Shown: piece after piece, positions 36,546 through 46,874 of the stretch
Layout: every line of letters starts with the position of its first letter
Position numbering within the stretch: position 1 is the stretch's first letter
Source: Cyathus striatus
Lineage: Eukaryota > Basidiomycota > Agaricomycetes > Agaricales > Nidulariaceae
Length of the DNA stretch: 64,000 nucleotides
Direction: 5' to 3'
NCBI GenBank assembly: GCA_025738555.1
Contig: JAOVFP010000014.1
Coordinates: 2,976,001-3,040,000 of the forward strand
Made by a program: the position numbers and the translations under genes
Notes under the pieces: model-generated
Databases searched by the model: none
Seen by the model: only the letters and a program-made list of their open reading frames with translations
Told to the model about the DNA's origin: nothing

Positions 36546-36909
36546 GGCTTTCATAGCGCTAGCGTGCCTTACCTGTAACTTGACGTAAGGGCAATATGAC
36601 ACGGAGATGGCATATGGTGTGATTTTTCTTAAAGAATGTATGAATATTAGCAAATTTCAAGTCCTTACATTGTTATCTTGGCGTTCCAAGAGCTTGAGAC
36701 ATGACGACATCGCCCCGGAGCGCTTAGAACGCACGTTGTGACACCAAAGTAATTCTGTGGATGACCATTCGTGAGGTTTTTGATTAGACACGAGTAATAG
36801 CAGTATGGATAGTAAGATCATTCCAAAATAATTTCAATAATTCAAAGACATTCCCGTTTGCTAGTAATACAGCGTGCTACTATATTGCTATCGGTCCCTA
36901 CTGTAACGC
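36546..36909. other. intergenic between hydrophobins 1 and 2
   Basis: No gene or element recognised; holds upstream sequence of hydrophobin 1 and the 3' flank of hydrophobin 2. Confidence 0.4.
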
Positions 36910-37364
36910 TTAAAGGCTGAGGTTGACAGGTGTACATCCCAAAGCAACGACTCCGTCTATAATGAGTTAATCATTAGCAAGTTCATAAATAAGATCACAA
37001 GTAGACGTGAAGCGATAAACATACTGAAGGAGTTATTAGTGCAGCAGACAGGCTGAGCGGTGCTGTAAAAATAGTCAGACTTAAGTTCATCGAGAAATTG
37101 ACTAGTAATAACTAACCATGAGTTGCCTCCTGCGCCAATGGCAGAGATTGGAGAGCAGGTGACACCTATAAGAACATTCACATCTTGAACGACAATGCCC
37201 AAGAGGGCGAGGATAGAGCTAATGGTGCTGTCTGACGAGGATCCGCTGTTCTGGCAGCACTGAAGATCTCCAGTGGTGCACTGACTGGCGGGAATGGGGT
37301 TTCCCCAGGCGGCCGCAAGGGTTGCAAAAGTGAGAGCGGAGAAGACAACAGACTTAATTTGCAT
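36910..37364 (-). CDS. class I hydrophobin 2
   Basis: Exons 37364-37117, 37062-37025 and 36956-36910 encode 110 residues. A signal peptide (MQIKSVVFSALTFATLAAA) is followed by IPASQC, then CC, then GVTCSPI, C, CC and LGC, so all eight cysteines are present. Exons 2 and 3 are 38 and 47 nt, identical in length to those of the other hydrophobins here. Reading through the first intron (donor GTTAGT at 37116) extends the first frame to 36957 but destroys the C-terminal cysteines, so the spliced form is preferred. It lies in the same orientation as hydrophobins 1 and 3, fitting local tandem duplication. Confidence 0.92.
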
Positions 37365-37433
37365 GGTGAATGAAGCTGAGTAGTAGATTGAACTGGGTGT
37401 TGTTCGATGAGAGTTTGAACTAAAACTGCAGGG

Positions 37434-37441
37434 TATTTATA
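37434..37441 (-). promoter_or_regulatory. TATA box of hydrophobin 2
   Basis: Minus-strand TATAAATA about 70 bp upstream of the start codon at 37364. Confidence 0.6.
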
Positions 37442-38217
37442 TGTTTTGAAGTAGAGGATGTATTCCTGTGTTGTTATATTTTCCTTCACAGGGATAATGT
37501 CTCGTGTATCGGGGCGTCAATGAAATTCCGGTAATAATTTTTATTAGAACACGTTTGTAGAGGTCCATGACGACTCTGTCAAGAACACATAGGTCACTCT
37601 ACAATGGTTAGAGGACGATGTGGGCCGTCACAGGGTTAGCCAATTGTGTTCATCTGTCACTACATATTGACAGGCGTAGACAAGTGTAGACAGCGTATAA
37701 TTTATTATGTCCCCATAAAGCCACCTGTAATATGAACCTTAGACCTAACCGACGCGTACTATGCCCTTATATATCCCTGACAGACAACTAGTTCCGGATT
37801 AAAACTTTCTCAGTGATGCTGAGATGGTGTCAAAGCCCTGAAAGTGTTCGAGCGTTTGAATGATTGAGGATATAACATTGAATGAAATCAACAATATCTC
37901 AGTGTATGAATACGTGAAGGATGCTACCTTCTGACTCGGATACGGATCTATATAGTTCTGGGAAAACGAGGACTGTTAATATCCAACACCGAACAGAATG
38001 GAGTCAGGTTTATAAATTTAGATTTATGGAAGTGCCGACTTTGTGCGATTCGACTAATTAACTCATTCGGCTGTTATCTGGACATTCTATTGTCTCTCGA
38101 ATGGCACGGACGTCTGACTGGGAGTGTGCACACAAAGTATTTATTTCATTTAAAATTCCATAAATCTACCACTGCATCATTAATCAAAGGTAACCTCATA
38201 TCCATTAAGCAATCAGC
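37442..38217. other. intergenic between hydrophobins 2 and 3
   Basis: No reading frame or element end recognised. Upstream control regions of hydrophobin 2 are expected here. Confidence 0.4.
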
Positions 38218-38657
38218 TTAAGCACCGATGTTGATAGGTGAGCAGCCCAAAGCGATGACGCCATCTGAAAGATTATTAGTTAAATTCAATGTATATTCAA
38301 AGTATAACGGAATTTTAAAAGTATAACGCACTGAAAGAGTTGTTGGTACAGCAAACGGGTTGAGCAGTGCTAGTCAAGTTCATTAGTAAATATGTTTGTT
38401 AATTAAAAAGAAAATACCAACCAAGAGTCGCCTCCGACGCCGACGCCAGAGATAGCAGAGCAGGTTACACCAACAAGGCCCGTGACATCTTGAACAGCGA
38501 CACCCAAGACAGCCAAGAGACTAGTAATGCTCGAGCTGCTGGTAGTGCCAGTGCTTTCGCAGCACTGGAGAGAACCAGTGGTGCATTGGTCGGAACCCGT
38601 GGCGGCCGCAAAGGTTGCGAGAGCGAGAGTGGCAAAAGCAGCAGACTTGAATTGCAT
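38218..38657 (-). CDS. class I hydrophobin 3
   Basis: Exons 38657-38422, 38369-38332 and 38264-38218 encode 106 residues: signal peptide MQFKSAAFATLALATFAAA, then DQC, QCC, GVTCSAI, C, VCC and LGC. The C-terminus ends NIGA rather than NLNL/NLSL. Introns are about 52 and 67 bp (donors GTTGGT and GTGCGT). It is Ser/Thr-rich between the first and second cysteine clusters (STGTTSSSSITS). The core promoter shares a 16-bp sequence with hydrophobin 5, and both begin MQFK, as does hydrophobin 4. Confidence 0.92.
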
Positions 38658-38704
38658 GTTTGTAAGTTTGAACGAGGAGTAGTTCGATACTGTTTAAGAA
38701 GAAA

Positions 38705-38720
38705 AGTTGGAGATTTTATA
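38705..38720 (-). promoter_or_regulatory. TATA box plus downstream block of hydrophobin 3
   Basis: Minus-strand TATAAAATCTCCAACT, ending about 48 bp upstream of the ATG at 38657. The same 16 bases occur at 62955-62970 upstream of hydrophobin 5. Confidence 0.65.
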
Positions 38721-40088
38721 CCTCGAGTAAAGCCGTTATTCCATTTTGGTTCTGTGTAAATCAGAACACGATGTCGTATTTACCGATGTGATTCTACAGG
38801 ATTCTACTCGCTGAATGACCGTGCTTCAATGACCGAGGACCATTACGGCTTTGATCTCACCCTCGCATTGGATGAGCGTCCGACATCAGAAACTTCCGCC
38901 AATCGCATGTGAAACAGAAATATCTTCCTATGAAAATAAATTGAACGTTCCCGCTTCACAATAAACGACCGCTTATTCAAAACACAGCAATAAACGAAGA
39001 AGCATCCCATACTATTAATATACACGCCTTATTGACTGATGTGCGCTGTGCGCAGCAAGATCAAAACGAGAACTTCTCAACGTTTCTGAGAGCATCTTCC
39101 CCATTTTGTCGTACACAACCCGCGTCCTATGATCCGTACATGGATGAAAACGTCCATAGATGTGACGTATGATGATGTCAGGGGTTCAGGTATTTTGAGT
39201 ATTAAGGCTTTCAGATAGTCAGAACATGTATGGCATACATCTGATTGATATCAGTACACGGGGAAATCGCTAGGGAAACAAACATCCAGAGTAAATTGCG
39301 GATTTCTCACGATTTTCATTTTGAATTTGATTTCAACCTTACTTGCATTCGTATTCAAATTTCAAATGGCCTACGTGTAAATATGTACCAGAAAATAATC
39401 AAATGGAAGTTTTTCCTCCGCATGGTCAGTAATATATTTTTGCAATCGGTGACTCACAGAAATCCCAGGGATAAACATGTTGTGCAACATGAGGAATGAC
39501 TATTGATACCCAGAATTGCGATGTCTTCAACAAATCATAACGGTATCTATTGACGTAGTCTGCCATTCAGTTGATCATGCGGATGATTTACGGCAGTCAT
39601 CGCAGGAAAGACGTTCACGTTTTCTTGACATGCGTGGGTGCAACCTATTCATAGATCGATATCAGGAAATCATTCTTACTTCATTGAAGATGACTTCATT
39701 ACCCCGGTGACTTTTTTTGTATCGTGGAAGAACCATCCTGAAAAACGACGTACATAAATGCATAGTTACGGACAGGCTTTCATTGTCATTTCCGTTTTCG
39801 TACGGTGCCACGGGTTGTCGGAATGTCAAGCATTTCCGTCATGTTATCATTTCCGTGAAATTATTGAACACGATATCGACGCGGAGGTCCTTCACCCCTT
39901 GAAGCCTTCCTACTAAGCCTTCATTGCAATACATTTCTATGATGGATACTCCACTTTGACATCACACGCATCAGAACAAACAGTGCCTCGCAGTTTGCGA
40001 GTACGAACACAGCACTTTGTTCACGATCTCAATTTAGAACAAGAAAATATCTACGGCCGAAATAAGTCCCATCATCGTCATGAAAAGA
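38721..40088. other. intergenic between divergent hydrophobins 3 and 4
   Basis: About 1.4 kb separating two divergently transcribed hydrophobin genes and so probably holding both upstream control regions. Only short ORFs without domains are seen. Several ttccgt words occur between 39790 and 39860. Confidence 0.4.
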
Positions 40089-40096
40089 TATAAAAG
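40089..40096 (+). promoter_or_regulatory. TATA box of hydrophobin 4
   Basis: TATAAAAG about 71 bp upstream of the ATG at 40167. The 5' leader has gaacaaccagcag, also present in the leader of hydrophobin 5. Confidence 0.65.
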
Positions 40097-40166
40097 CACC
40101 ACATACCACCTCAGAATTCTTCAGAACAACCAGCAGTCGTCGTTCACAACTCCCAATCAACTAAGC

Positions 40167-40606
40167 ATGCAATTCAAACTCTCCGCAGTCACTCTCGCTC
40201 TCGCAACTCTTGCGGTCGCCACACCGACTCGTCGGAACGACACCCCCGCCAGCCAGTGTACCACTGGTAACCTCCAGTGCTGCCAAACCACCGGCACTTC
40301 CACCTCCCAGGCCATTGCTGGCCTCTTGAGCGTCTTGGGTGTCGTTGTCCAGGATGTTACCGCTTTGATTGGTGCTACTTGCTCGCCCATCTCTGGTGTT
40401 GGTGTTGGAGGCAACTCTTGGTAAGACCTTTAATTTTGTGTCTTGGATTTTCTAATAACGTTTTTTTATAGCACTGCCCAGCCTGTATGCTGCACCGACA
40501 ACTCCTTCAGTAAGTTAATTATCGATGTAAGACTACAATAGTCCTAACCATTCTTTTAGACGGCGTGATCGCCCTGGGATGCAGTCCCGTCAACCTCAAC
40601 CTTTGA
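40167..40606 (+). CDS. class I hydrophobin 4
   Basis: Exons 40167-40420, 40472-40509 and 40560-40606 encode 112 residues. A signal peptide ([18 protein letters not shown]) is followed by [27 protein letters not shown] and ALGC, completing the eight-cysteine pattern. Introns are 51 and 50 bp with GTAAGA/GTAAGT donors and TAG acceptors. The start at 40167 is preferred over an upstream in-frame start near 40080 because the signal peptide begins here. The mature N-terminus has an RR pair shared with hydrophobin 5, the closest relative in sequence although 22 kb away. Confidence 0.94.
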
Positions 40607-41224
40607 GCGGAGAAGCTATATGATAGTGACGGGTCGGGAGTTTTAAATACGAAATATGTTGTACTATGACAATATGAAATAAGCTGGAGAGAATATTACG
40701 TGAATTTCCTCGATGTTGAGTCCGAGTACTAGGAGTTGTGTAAGTACTTGCTTTCGGACTTGCTGCCAAGTTCGACCAGTTAAACAATAAGCACTAGTCG
40801 ACAGTTTACTACAGTAACAATTCCTTCAACAAGTTTCAATTCGTCGAATATAACATCAATAGGCCTACCGTTTTACTAGAAAAGATAAATATACGCTATG
40901 GTATTAATAGCACCGGCTCCTCGTACTATATTTGTCATATGTATATTTAGAAGTAGCCCGGTGAAGGACAGAGGCAAGTCAGAGGTAGCGTTTGATGGTA
41001 TATGCTTACTTGGCTGAGGTATGAATCACAAGTCATTGCTCAGGTTACCGTGTCTTCTATTCCAATTCTCATCCCGCAGCCCAATCTATAATGCTTGAAC
41101 ATATGTCGGTTGTATTAAAACGTACTAATATGATATAAAGGTATGAAATATAATACATTATAACTCGAAATGAGACTTTCTCCTTGATAACATCAACAAA
41201 CTCACAATGTCATTAAAAACTGAT
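40607..41224. other. intergenic, nothing recognised
   Basis: 3' flanks of two convergent genes (hydrophobin 4 and the DUF2461 gene). No element ends seen. Confidence 0.4.
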
Positions 41225-43891
41225 TTAATCTTCGTCTTCCTCATCTTCACTTCCATGATCTTCTTCCTCGATTTCATCCTCACTGTCTGCGCCCGAGGAA
41301 AGCGGAACATAACCAACCGTAGCCAATTCATTCAAACTATACCAAACGACGTACATATGAATTCTCATAAGTTACAAGGACAATGCAACACGCACCAGTG
41401 CACGAACGGCTGCAGAACTCTTGTAATATCCATCAAACGGATCTTAAAATTCGGCGATAGAACCTCCGTATCCGTTAACTTGTGTATGACGACGAAGGAG
41501 CGGAGCTTTAGTAGGTTAATTTCCCTGCGAAAAAGATGGTAAGAGTGGTTTATACATGAGTAATCTGACGATATCGAGAATGTTCGCACTTGTGCCCTTG
41601 AGCAACCCCCCTAGGCGCAGACTTCAGTTCGTCCTCCATCCCGAATACATTTTGCCTTTTCCCTTTGGGGTGTGGTTTCGCTGGACCAAAGAGTTTTACA
41701 AACTCGGGGCTTGAGATTAATTGTCGCAAATGGCGAGCGCCGTTGGGCCGTTGAAGATTTGTTCTATACAGGTGCGTTAGCTTTGGGAGTATGAAGACGG
41801 AAAGCAGGCGTAAATGTACCTTAAGATATCAAGCTCAGCCTTTTTCGGAAACCATAGACCGCCTGCTATTAGACTCTCATTGTCTGGCATAACTAGAGTC
41901 CCAGATCAACATTTGTGCAATTCAGTGTCATAAGAAGCGGCGTACCTGCGCTGCACAAGCACACGCAGCAAGAGAGTGAGTTAAAGATGACAGAAAATAC
42001 CGACGACGTACACATGATCTAATACAGTAACGTTAGTAAACATGTGGAAGAAAGTGGAGAACAAATGGGACGTACATCCCGCATAAAACCCCTTCTTGAA
42101 ACTCCTGCCACTCCTCGAGAAGCTAGCACAAAAACGGTGCTTATAGGGCGTTTTGTCATTGCCAAATCGCATCTAAGTTGAAGAAGATTAGGTTTTCAAA
42201 GATATAAAAGCGAGGAGAGCGGAAATCACTAACGTCGCGGTATATCCTATGAATAACATCCTTTGGAGGGAGGTGGGGTATTTGGCTATCTACTTCGATC
42301 AAGAGGTCAGTAAAGACTTCGATAAAATCTTTAAACTCCTGCTCTGCTTGTCTGAACACAGGTTCTAGGACACAATGTAAATATCTGCGTAGGTTGAAGC
42401 GAAGGAACATACCATGTAGCTTGAACCTAATATACATAGTAATGATTCATTGTCGCTAGAGAACAAGGAACAAGAAAGCTCACCATACTCGGTCATTGCA
42501 TTTTGGATCTTTAAGGCATGTTAGGAAATCGATAGTATTCTTGGATATTTGACCAGGCGGAACTAAACGTTCGTTGTAAGTGGACGACGAGTAGAAGAGT
42601 AAGCAAGCGTAGAATAATACCTTGTCCAGTTTTGGGAGCTTGAACAAGCTCCCCAACGACTTCCCGTCTATTTTTAACACTCTCATTTTCGTCATCGTCT
42701 TGTTTTCTCTTCTTCGGCGACTTCTTCGCCTTCTTAGATTTCGCCTTAGCTTTCCTCCTCTTAACCTCGGAATTGCTCTCATCTGGGTGGTCAGGATCGT
42801 ACATTTCGTCTTCTTCCTCTATCTCCGGTGCGATATCACCATTGTCTGCATTAGACTCCATATCAGACTCGACGCGTTTTCGCTTATTCTGGCCAGCATT
42901 CCGGGTTTGACATGTTGTGCGTGAGGAAGTAGCAGGTAACGAATCATCCTTAGAATTGATCACGTTCTTCGATATCACCTTCCGACGATTCACCTCGCCA
43001 TCGTTCTCATCTGGCTGGTCAGAATCGTATTGTTGTTCGTCGTGGTCAGATTCCATATCGGATTCGATACGGTTCCTGTCGTTCCTGCCAGTATCCTGGG
43101 TCTGACGTGTCATAGGTGAAGAAGTAACGGGAACAAGTATTGTTTCGTCCATTTCGTTCGAAAGCTCACTGCTTTCGCCGCCGAAATCGTGTATTTCATC
43201 CAAATCTTCCGACAGAGGGACAGTGAATGCTGTCCGGAGAGAGAGACTATAAGCCATCTGCGAACGACGAGCACAAAATTAGCATTGTACCTTGATCGTC
43301 GTCTCCCTGAGTAACTTCATTCGTTGAATTCTCCACTTTTTCCGCTTTCGTCCTCCCGTCTTCCGGTTTAACTTTCGAGTCCTCTATTTTCAACTTTGCG
43401 TTTTCGGTCTTCACCTTTGCGTCCTCCTTCTTCACAATTGTGACCTCCATTTTCATCTTCCTGTCCTCTGTCTTCACCTTCCTATCCTCTGTCTTCACCT
43501 TCCTATCCTCCTTCTTCAATATCGTGACCTCCATTTTCATCTTCCTATTCTCCACCTTCACCTTTTTATCCTCCGTCTTTACTTTAACATCCTTAATCGT
43601 CACCTTCCTATCCTCCGTCTTCACTTTCTCATCTTCCATCTTCACTTTCACTTTCACGTCCTCCGTCTCCGCCTTCACGCCCTCCTTTTTAATTTTCCTA
43701 TTCTCAGACTTCACATTGCGTTCCCCCTTGTCCACCATAGAATCTGATTCGGAATCGTCGCGTTTTCGCTTGTTTTTGCTGGTAATCGTGGTTTGATGCG
43801 TCTGAGGTGAGGGTGTAGCGTGTTTTGACACTTCAATTTCCATTGCTTTGAAAGTCAAAGTACGAGAACGACTGGATTTTCGTGTTGACAT
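41225..43891 (-). CDS. DUF2461-domain protein with Lys/Glu-rich N-terminus
   Basis: Eleven exons join in frame to 678 residues: 43891-43291, 43229-42621, 42562-42484, 42426-42413, 42364-42234, 42172-42076, 42018-42001, 41892-41820, 41763-41590, 41524-41396, 41336-41225. Residues 1-200 contain a tract of about 16 psi-K-x-E motifs (VKTE, VKME, IKKE and similar) roughly every seven residues. Residues about 200-400 hold acidic Ser-rich modules with KRKR-type nuclear signals. The rest matches the DUF2461 family of unknown function: NTIDFLTCLKDP, HEPVFRQAEQEF, PPKDVIHRIYRDMRFGNDKT, FSRSGRSFKKGFYAGYHVYV, LISSPEFVKLFG and LRSFVVIHK. It ends in an acidic tail. A nuclear location is inferred. An alternative start at 43257 gives a 487-residue form, also in frame. 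Confidence 0.85.
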
Positions 43892-44433
43892 TTGAGAGCA
43901 ATGAAATAAAGTAGGTCAGAGATGGAAGTGTGGTGCGCGGTGGGTCTCGACGGCGAGTCGGATAATTACATGATCTCGTGACCAATTTCCCACCCAAGTG
44001 TAATAGAAGCGCGCCTCACGTACACGGCGTTAACTTGGCGCCTTGCCCAGCCATCGTCGATCCGAATTAGATTGACTAAGTGCCGAAATAAGTTGACAGA
44101 AGGGCGAATCCAGTCCAGTCGGTTCGGAATTGAAATCGGTACAGAATACATTTTGAAGAATAAATACTCCGACTGCGATATGTCGTTCAAATAATTGGCA
44201 TAGATACATCTAGCATTGCTCCCAGAAATCTCCACAAAAATCTTACAACCGTCAATGCTATCGATGATGTATTAATAAAACGTGTGTGAATTCAAACGGA
44301 AGAAAAGTCACCTGTATGCCTATTCGAAATGAAACCATGAAATGAACCACAGCTATTATTAGTGTAAGAAAGCAGTTCACCCTCACTGGAGTAGGAAGTG
44401 TGTTATTGGAGACTTACTGTAATGAAATATGAT
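43892..44433. other. intergenic, nothing recognised
   Basis: Upstream region of the DUF2461 gene and 3' flank of the next gene. One 89-codon minus ORF (43966-44235) has no recognisable domain. Confidence 0.4.
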
Positions 44434-44709
44434 TTAGACTACAAACCTATTGGAGAATGATCTATCGCTTATAGGTGATATGGGGAAGTAGTTGACACCT
44501 ACGGGGTCGCATTCCTCATCATCGTTAATTCCTAACAGCCGATCAAACTGATCAAGGCAAGTACTGGTAGTGTTATTATTTCCCGTTGTAAAGGTGGAAC
44601 CGCATGTAGTGATATGATTGCTCTGGCTTGCCGGAATGACATGATACGTAGCACCCACAAACGCAGCCAGTGCGAGAATGAAAGATACTATAGCGGGTGT
44701 AAGTTTCAT
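44434..44709 (-). CDS. divergent hydrophobin-like secreted protein, possibly partial
   Basis: The first frame from the ATG at 44709 has a signal peptide (MKLTPAIVSFILALAAFVGA), then VIPASQ, three cysteines and a block (LLGINDDEECDPVGVNYFPISPIS) that lines up with LLGIVVQDVN...GVTCSPIS of the hydrophobins. The CC pair after IPASQ is reduced to a single C, and the TCSPI cysteine is replaced by tyrosine-phenylalanine. A donor-like GTTTGT follows SFSNR, but the downstream exons with VCC and LGC could not be found. A TATA box (ctataaagg) lies upstream. It is either a decaying hydrophobin or a small secreted protein derived from one. Confidence 0.5.
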   Translation of the reverse strand: MKLTPAIVSFILALAAFVGATYHVIPASQSNHITTCGSTFTTGNNNTTSTCLDQFDRLLGINDDEECDPVGVNYFPISPISDRSFSNRFVV

Positions 44710-44781
44710 GCTGAATGATCAATGCAGCAAGCTGTGGATTAGCCCATGAGTACGGAGAAGTCGAGTGATGACGGACGGGCC

Positions 44782-44790
44782 TTTATAGTT
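44782..44790 (-). promoter_or_regulatory. TATA box of the hydrophobin-like gene
   Basis: Minus-strand ctataaagg about 75 bp upstream of the ATG at 44709, the same spacing as in the true hydrophobin genes. Confidence 0.5.
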
Positions 44791-45733
44791 TCTAAAATGC
44801 CAATGTTAGGGCACTGTAGAGGCGCAGTCAGTTGAAACGTTCACATTGAAGGGACATTGGACATCAGATGGCTTGTAATCCGCCGTAATATATAAATTTA
44901 CCCCCACCGATCCACCGCCAACAGCACGACAGTCAGGGACTAAGGTGGCCTTATGACCAAACCTAAAACTACACCTTGCAGATAAACTATTGGAAACACC
45001 GATATTCACGAGTATTCACAGGTATTCACGTTATCTATCTGATACATAATTGTCAATTCAAAGGTCTGACGAACATTAATCATGTCTTACCCATAAATAG
45101 CACATATTATCATGCAGTACGTACTTATAAATATCCTCTTCGCTTTATTGACAATGATGGCACGCGTGCAGTGGCGTTATGTTTTCGAGCTCGTAGGTGT
45201 ATACTGTACTCAGGCTATACTTGATTATACACATTAATTTATACTAACAACTTTCGACGTGAATATTATCCCTTATACCTTGTATAGAATCTAATCCTTG
45301 CTTGGCTTTCCGATTATACCTTTCCGCATACATATAAAAACTTGGAACGTCGATGCATGTAGTCAGCGTACTGTCATCAAAAATGCCGTGAAGTAAGGGG
45401 TATAGAGGCGTTCCTGAACAGCGCTGTGATAGGAATACAGTCGAACTTATAATAACCCATAGGGGTCGGTGGACATCAAAACCTATGAGTTGCTGCTGGG
45501 TGGACTATGCGGATTCGGTGGACTAAAAATGTATGGTTTGACATTTGTTTCCGATTGTCGATTCATACACTGAATATGTGATACATATCTTATTGAAAAA
45601 GTACCCTGAAGGGAGGGGGTAACTTGAGGGAGACACTATTAGCTATTGATACAACCAGACAACCGTTGATAGTAAACGTACAAAAGAAGCCAAGTGCAGG
45701 AGTCGCTGTCTCTCCTGAAGCTACCCAGTACTA
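44791..45733. other. intergenic; unassigned cysteine-containing frame at 44806-45009
   Basis: A minus-strand frame (44806-45009) encodes a four-cysteine stretch with VGGGSVGVNLYITADY, but a start codon, signal peptide and splice partners were not established. The rest shows no gene. Confidence 0.3.
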
Positions 45734-46316
45734 AGGTAGAGGACACTGCGATCCAGCACCCTTATGTAATCTGCTTAGTAAGCGCCAAGAGGTGCAAAAT
45801 CTTCGGTTCAGGAAAATAAAAAAAATTATACACCACTATTTTTGCCTGGATGTGATATTCTTAGATGCTACCTTCTCAGATATATACTATACTAAGCAAA
45901 CTGCAGTAAGTATCTCCTACAGTTCTGCTGAAAGATATGTGTAGATGATTGTCACTGTCACACAGTGTGACATTATGTTACACTATGTCACATGTAAGCA
46001 TATTACATAATCATAATTGTATTACATAAGGCGCAAAATGTTTGAGGTCGAAAAATCCAAATGCCTTCCAAACATTTGGATATGCAATAATATGATGTTT
46101 TAAGCCTTTTACTACTCAAAAACTTGCACCCGAAATTACTTCAGCTGCACTCAAAATTTAGAGAAAATATTTCCAACATTCTGCTTTAAATACTGAAAGC
46201 TATCAAATGTTGGAGTTAGATTTTCATATAAATGATGTGTGAGGAAAGAATTTCCGAGTCTGTGAGGACCAGAATTTGGATTACGTAAGGGTGCTGGATC
46301 AAAGTGTCCCCTACCT
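45734..46316. mobile_element. TA-flanked MITE with about 38-bp inverted ends
   Basis: The left end (AGGTAGAGGACACT, continuing through gatccagcaccctta) is the imperfect complement of the right end (gggtgctggatc...gtgtcccctacct). Both borders are TA (45732-45733, 46317-46318). The 583-bp element is AT-rich and non-coding, with a small internal hairpin at about 45956-45974 (tgtcacac/gtgtgaca). It ends only eight bases left of the next transposon's target-site duplication. Confidence 0.75.
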
Positions 46317-46874
46317 TACTTGCTAACACGGCGGGTTTTCAGCTGTCAGGTAGTGATCGGTGTTGCGCTGTAGTGGGACCTGTAGTGGGACCTGTCATGT
46401 AGATTAGTAGTGACATGTAACGCTGAGAGATGAACTGGTTTATTCTTGATTAAAACATGTTGATTGTAAATAATCTGATTATGTGACCATGAGGTCTCGC
46501 TGTCGATGACTCATCGAGTCAAAATGGGGACAAGCACGCTGTGACGTTGCTTCGGATTCCTTCAGCGAACGTATGCTTTCATGCCCACCCTCACATCAAT
46601 CTCTAACAATCTTTCAAGTGTATGTGAGTAAGTAGTACTTGTTCCCACTAACTGGTTAACTTAAGACCTTCATTTTAGGCTGAATATCTTTAAGAGATGT
46701 TTAAAGCCACCACCCGAGTCCAGGCCTGATGCATCGACTGTAGGACTGCAACGTGCAGCCCCGCATGTAGTTCACTAGCCGAGCCCTTTCACGTACTGTA
46801 AATAGCACATGAAAGGAATTGCTCGTAAGTCTGAATTATCATTTTCTCTTCTCCTTTCTTACCTCGTTCGTATC

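Noticed and set aside
43440..43796. Plus-strand ORF antisense to the Lys/Glu tract
   Set aside because: A Phe/Leu/Ser/Thr mirror of the repeated K/E codons; the sense frame continues into a well-supported gene.
43247..43891. Separate 214-codon gene upstream of the DUF2461 gene
   Set aside because: A GT...AG intron (43290-43230) joins it in frame to the DUF2461 exons, and both parts share related KRKR/ESD modules.
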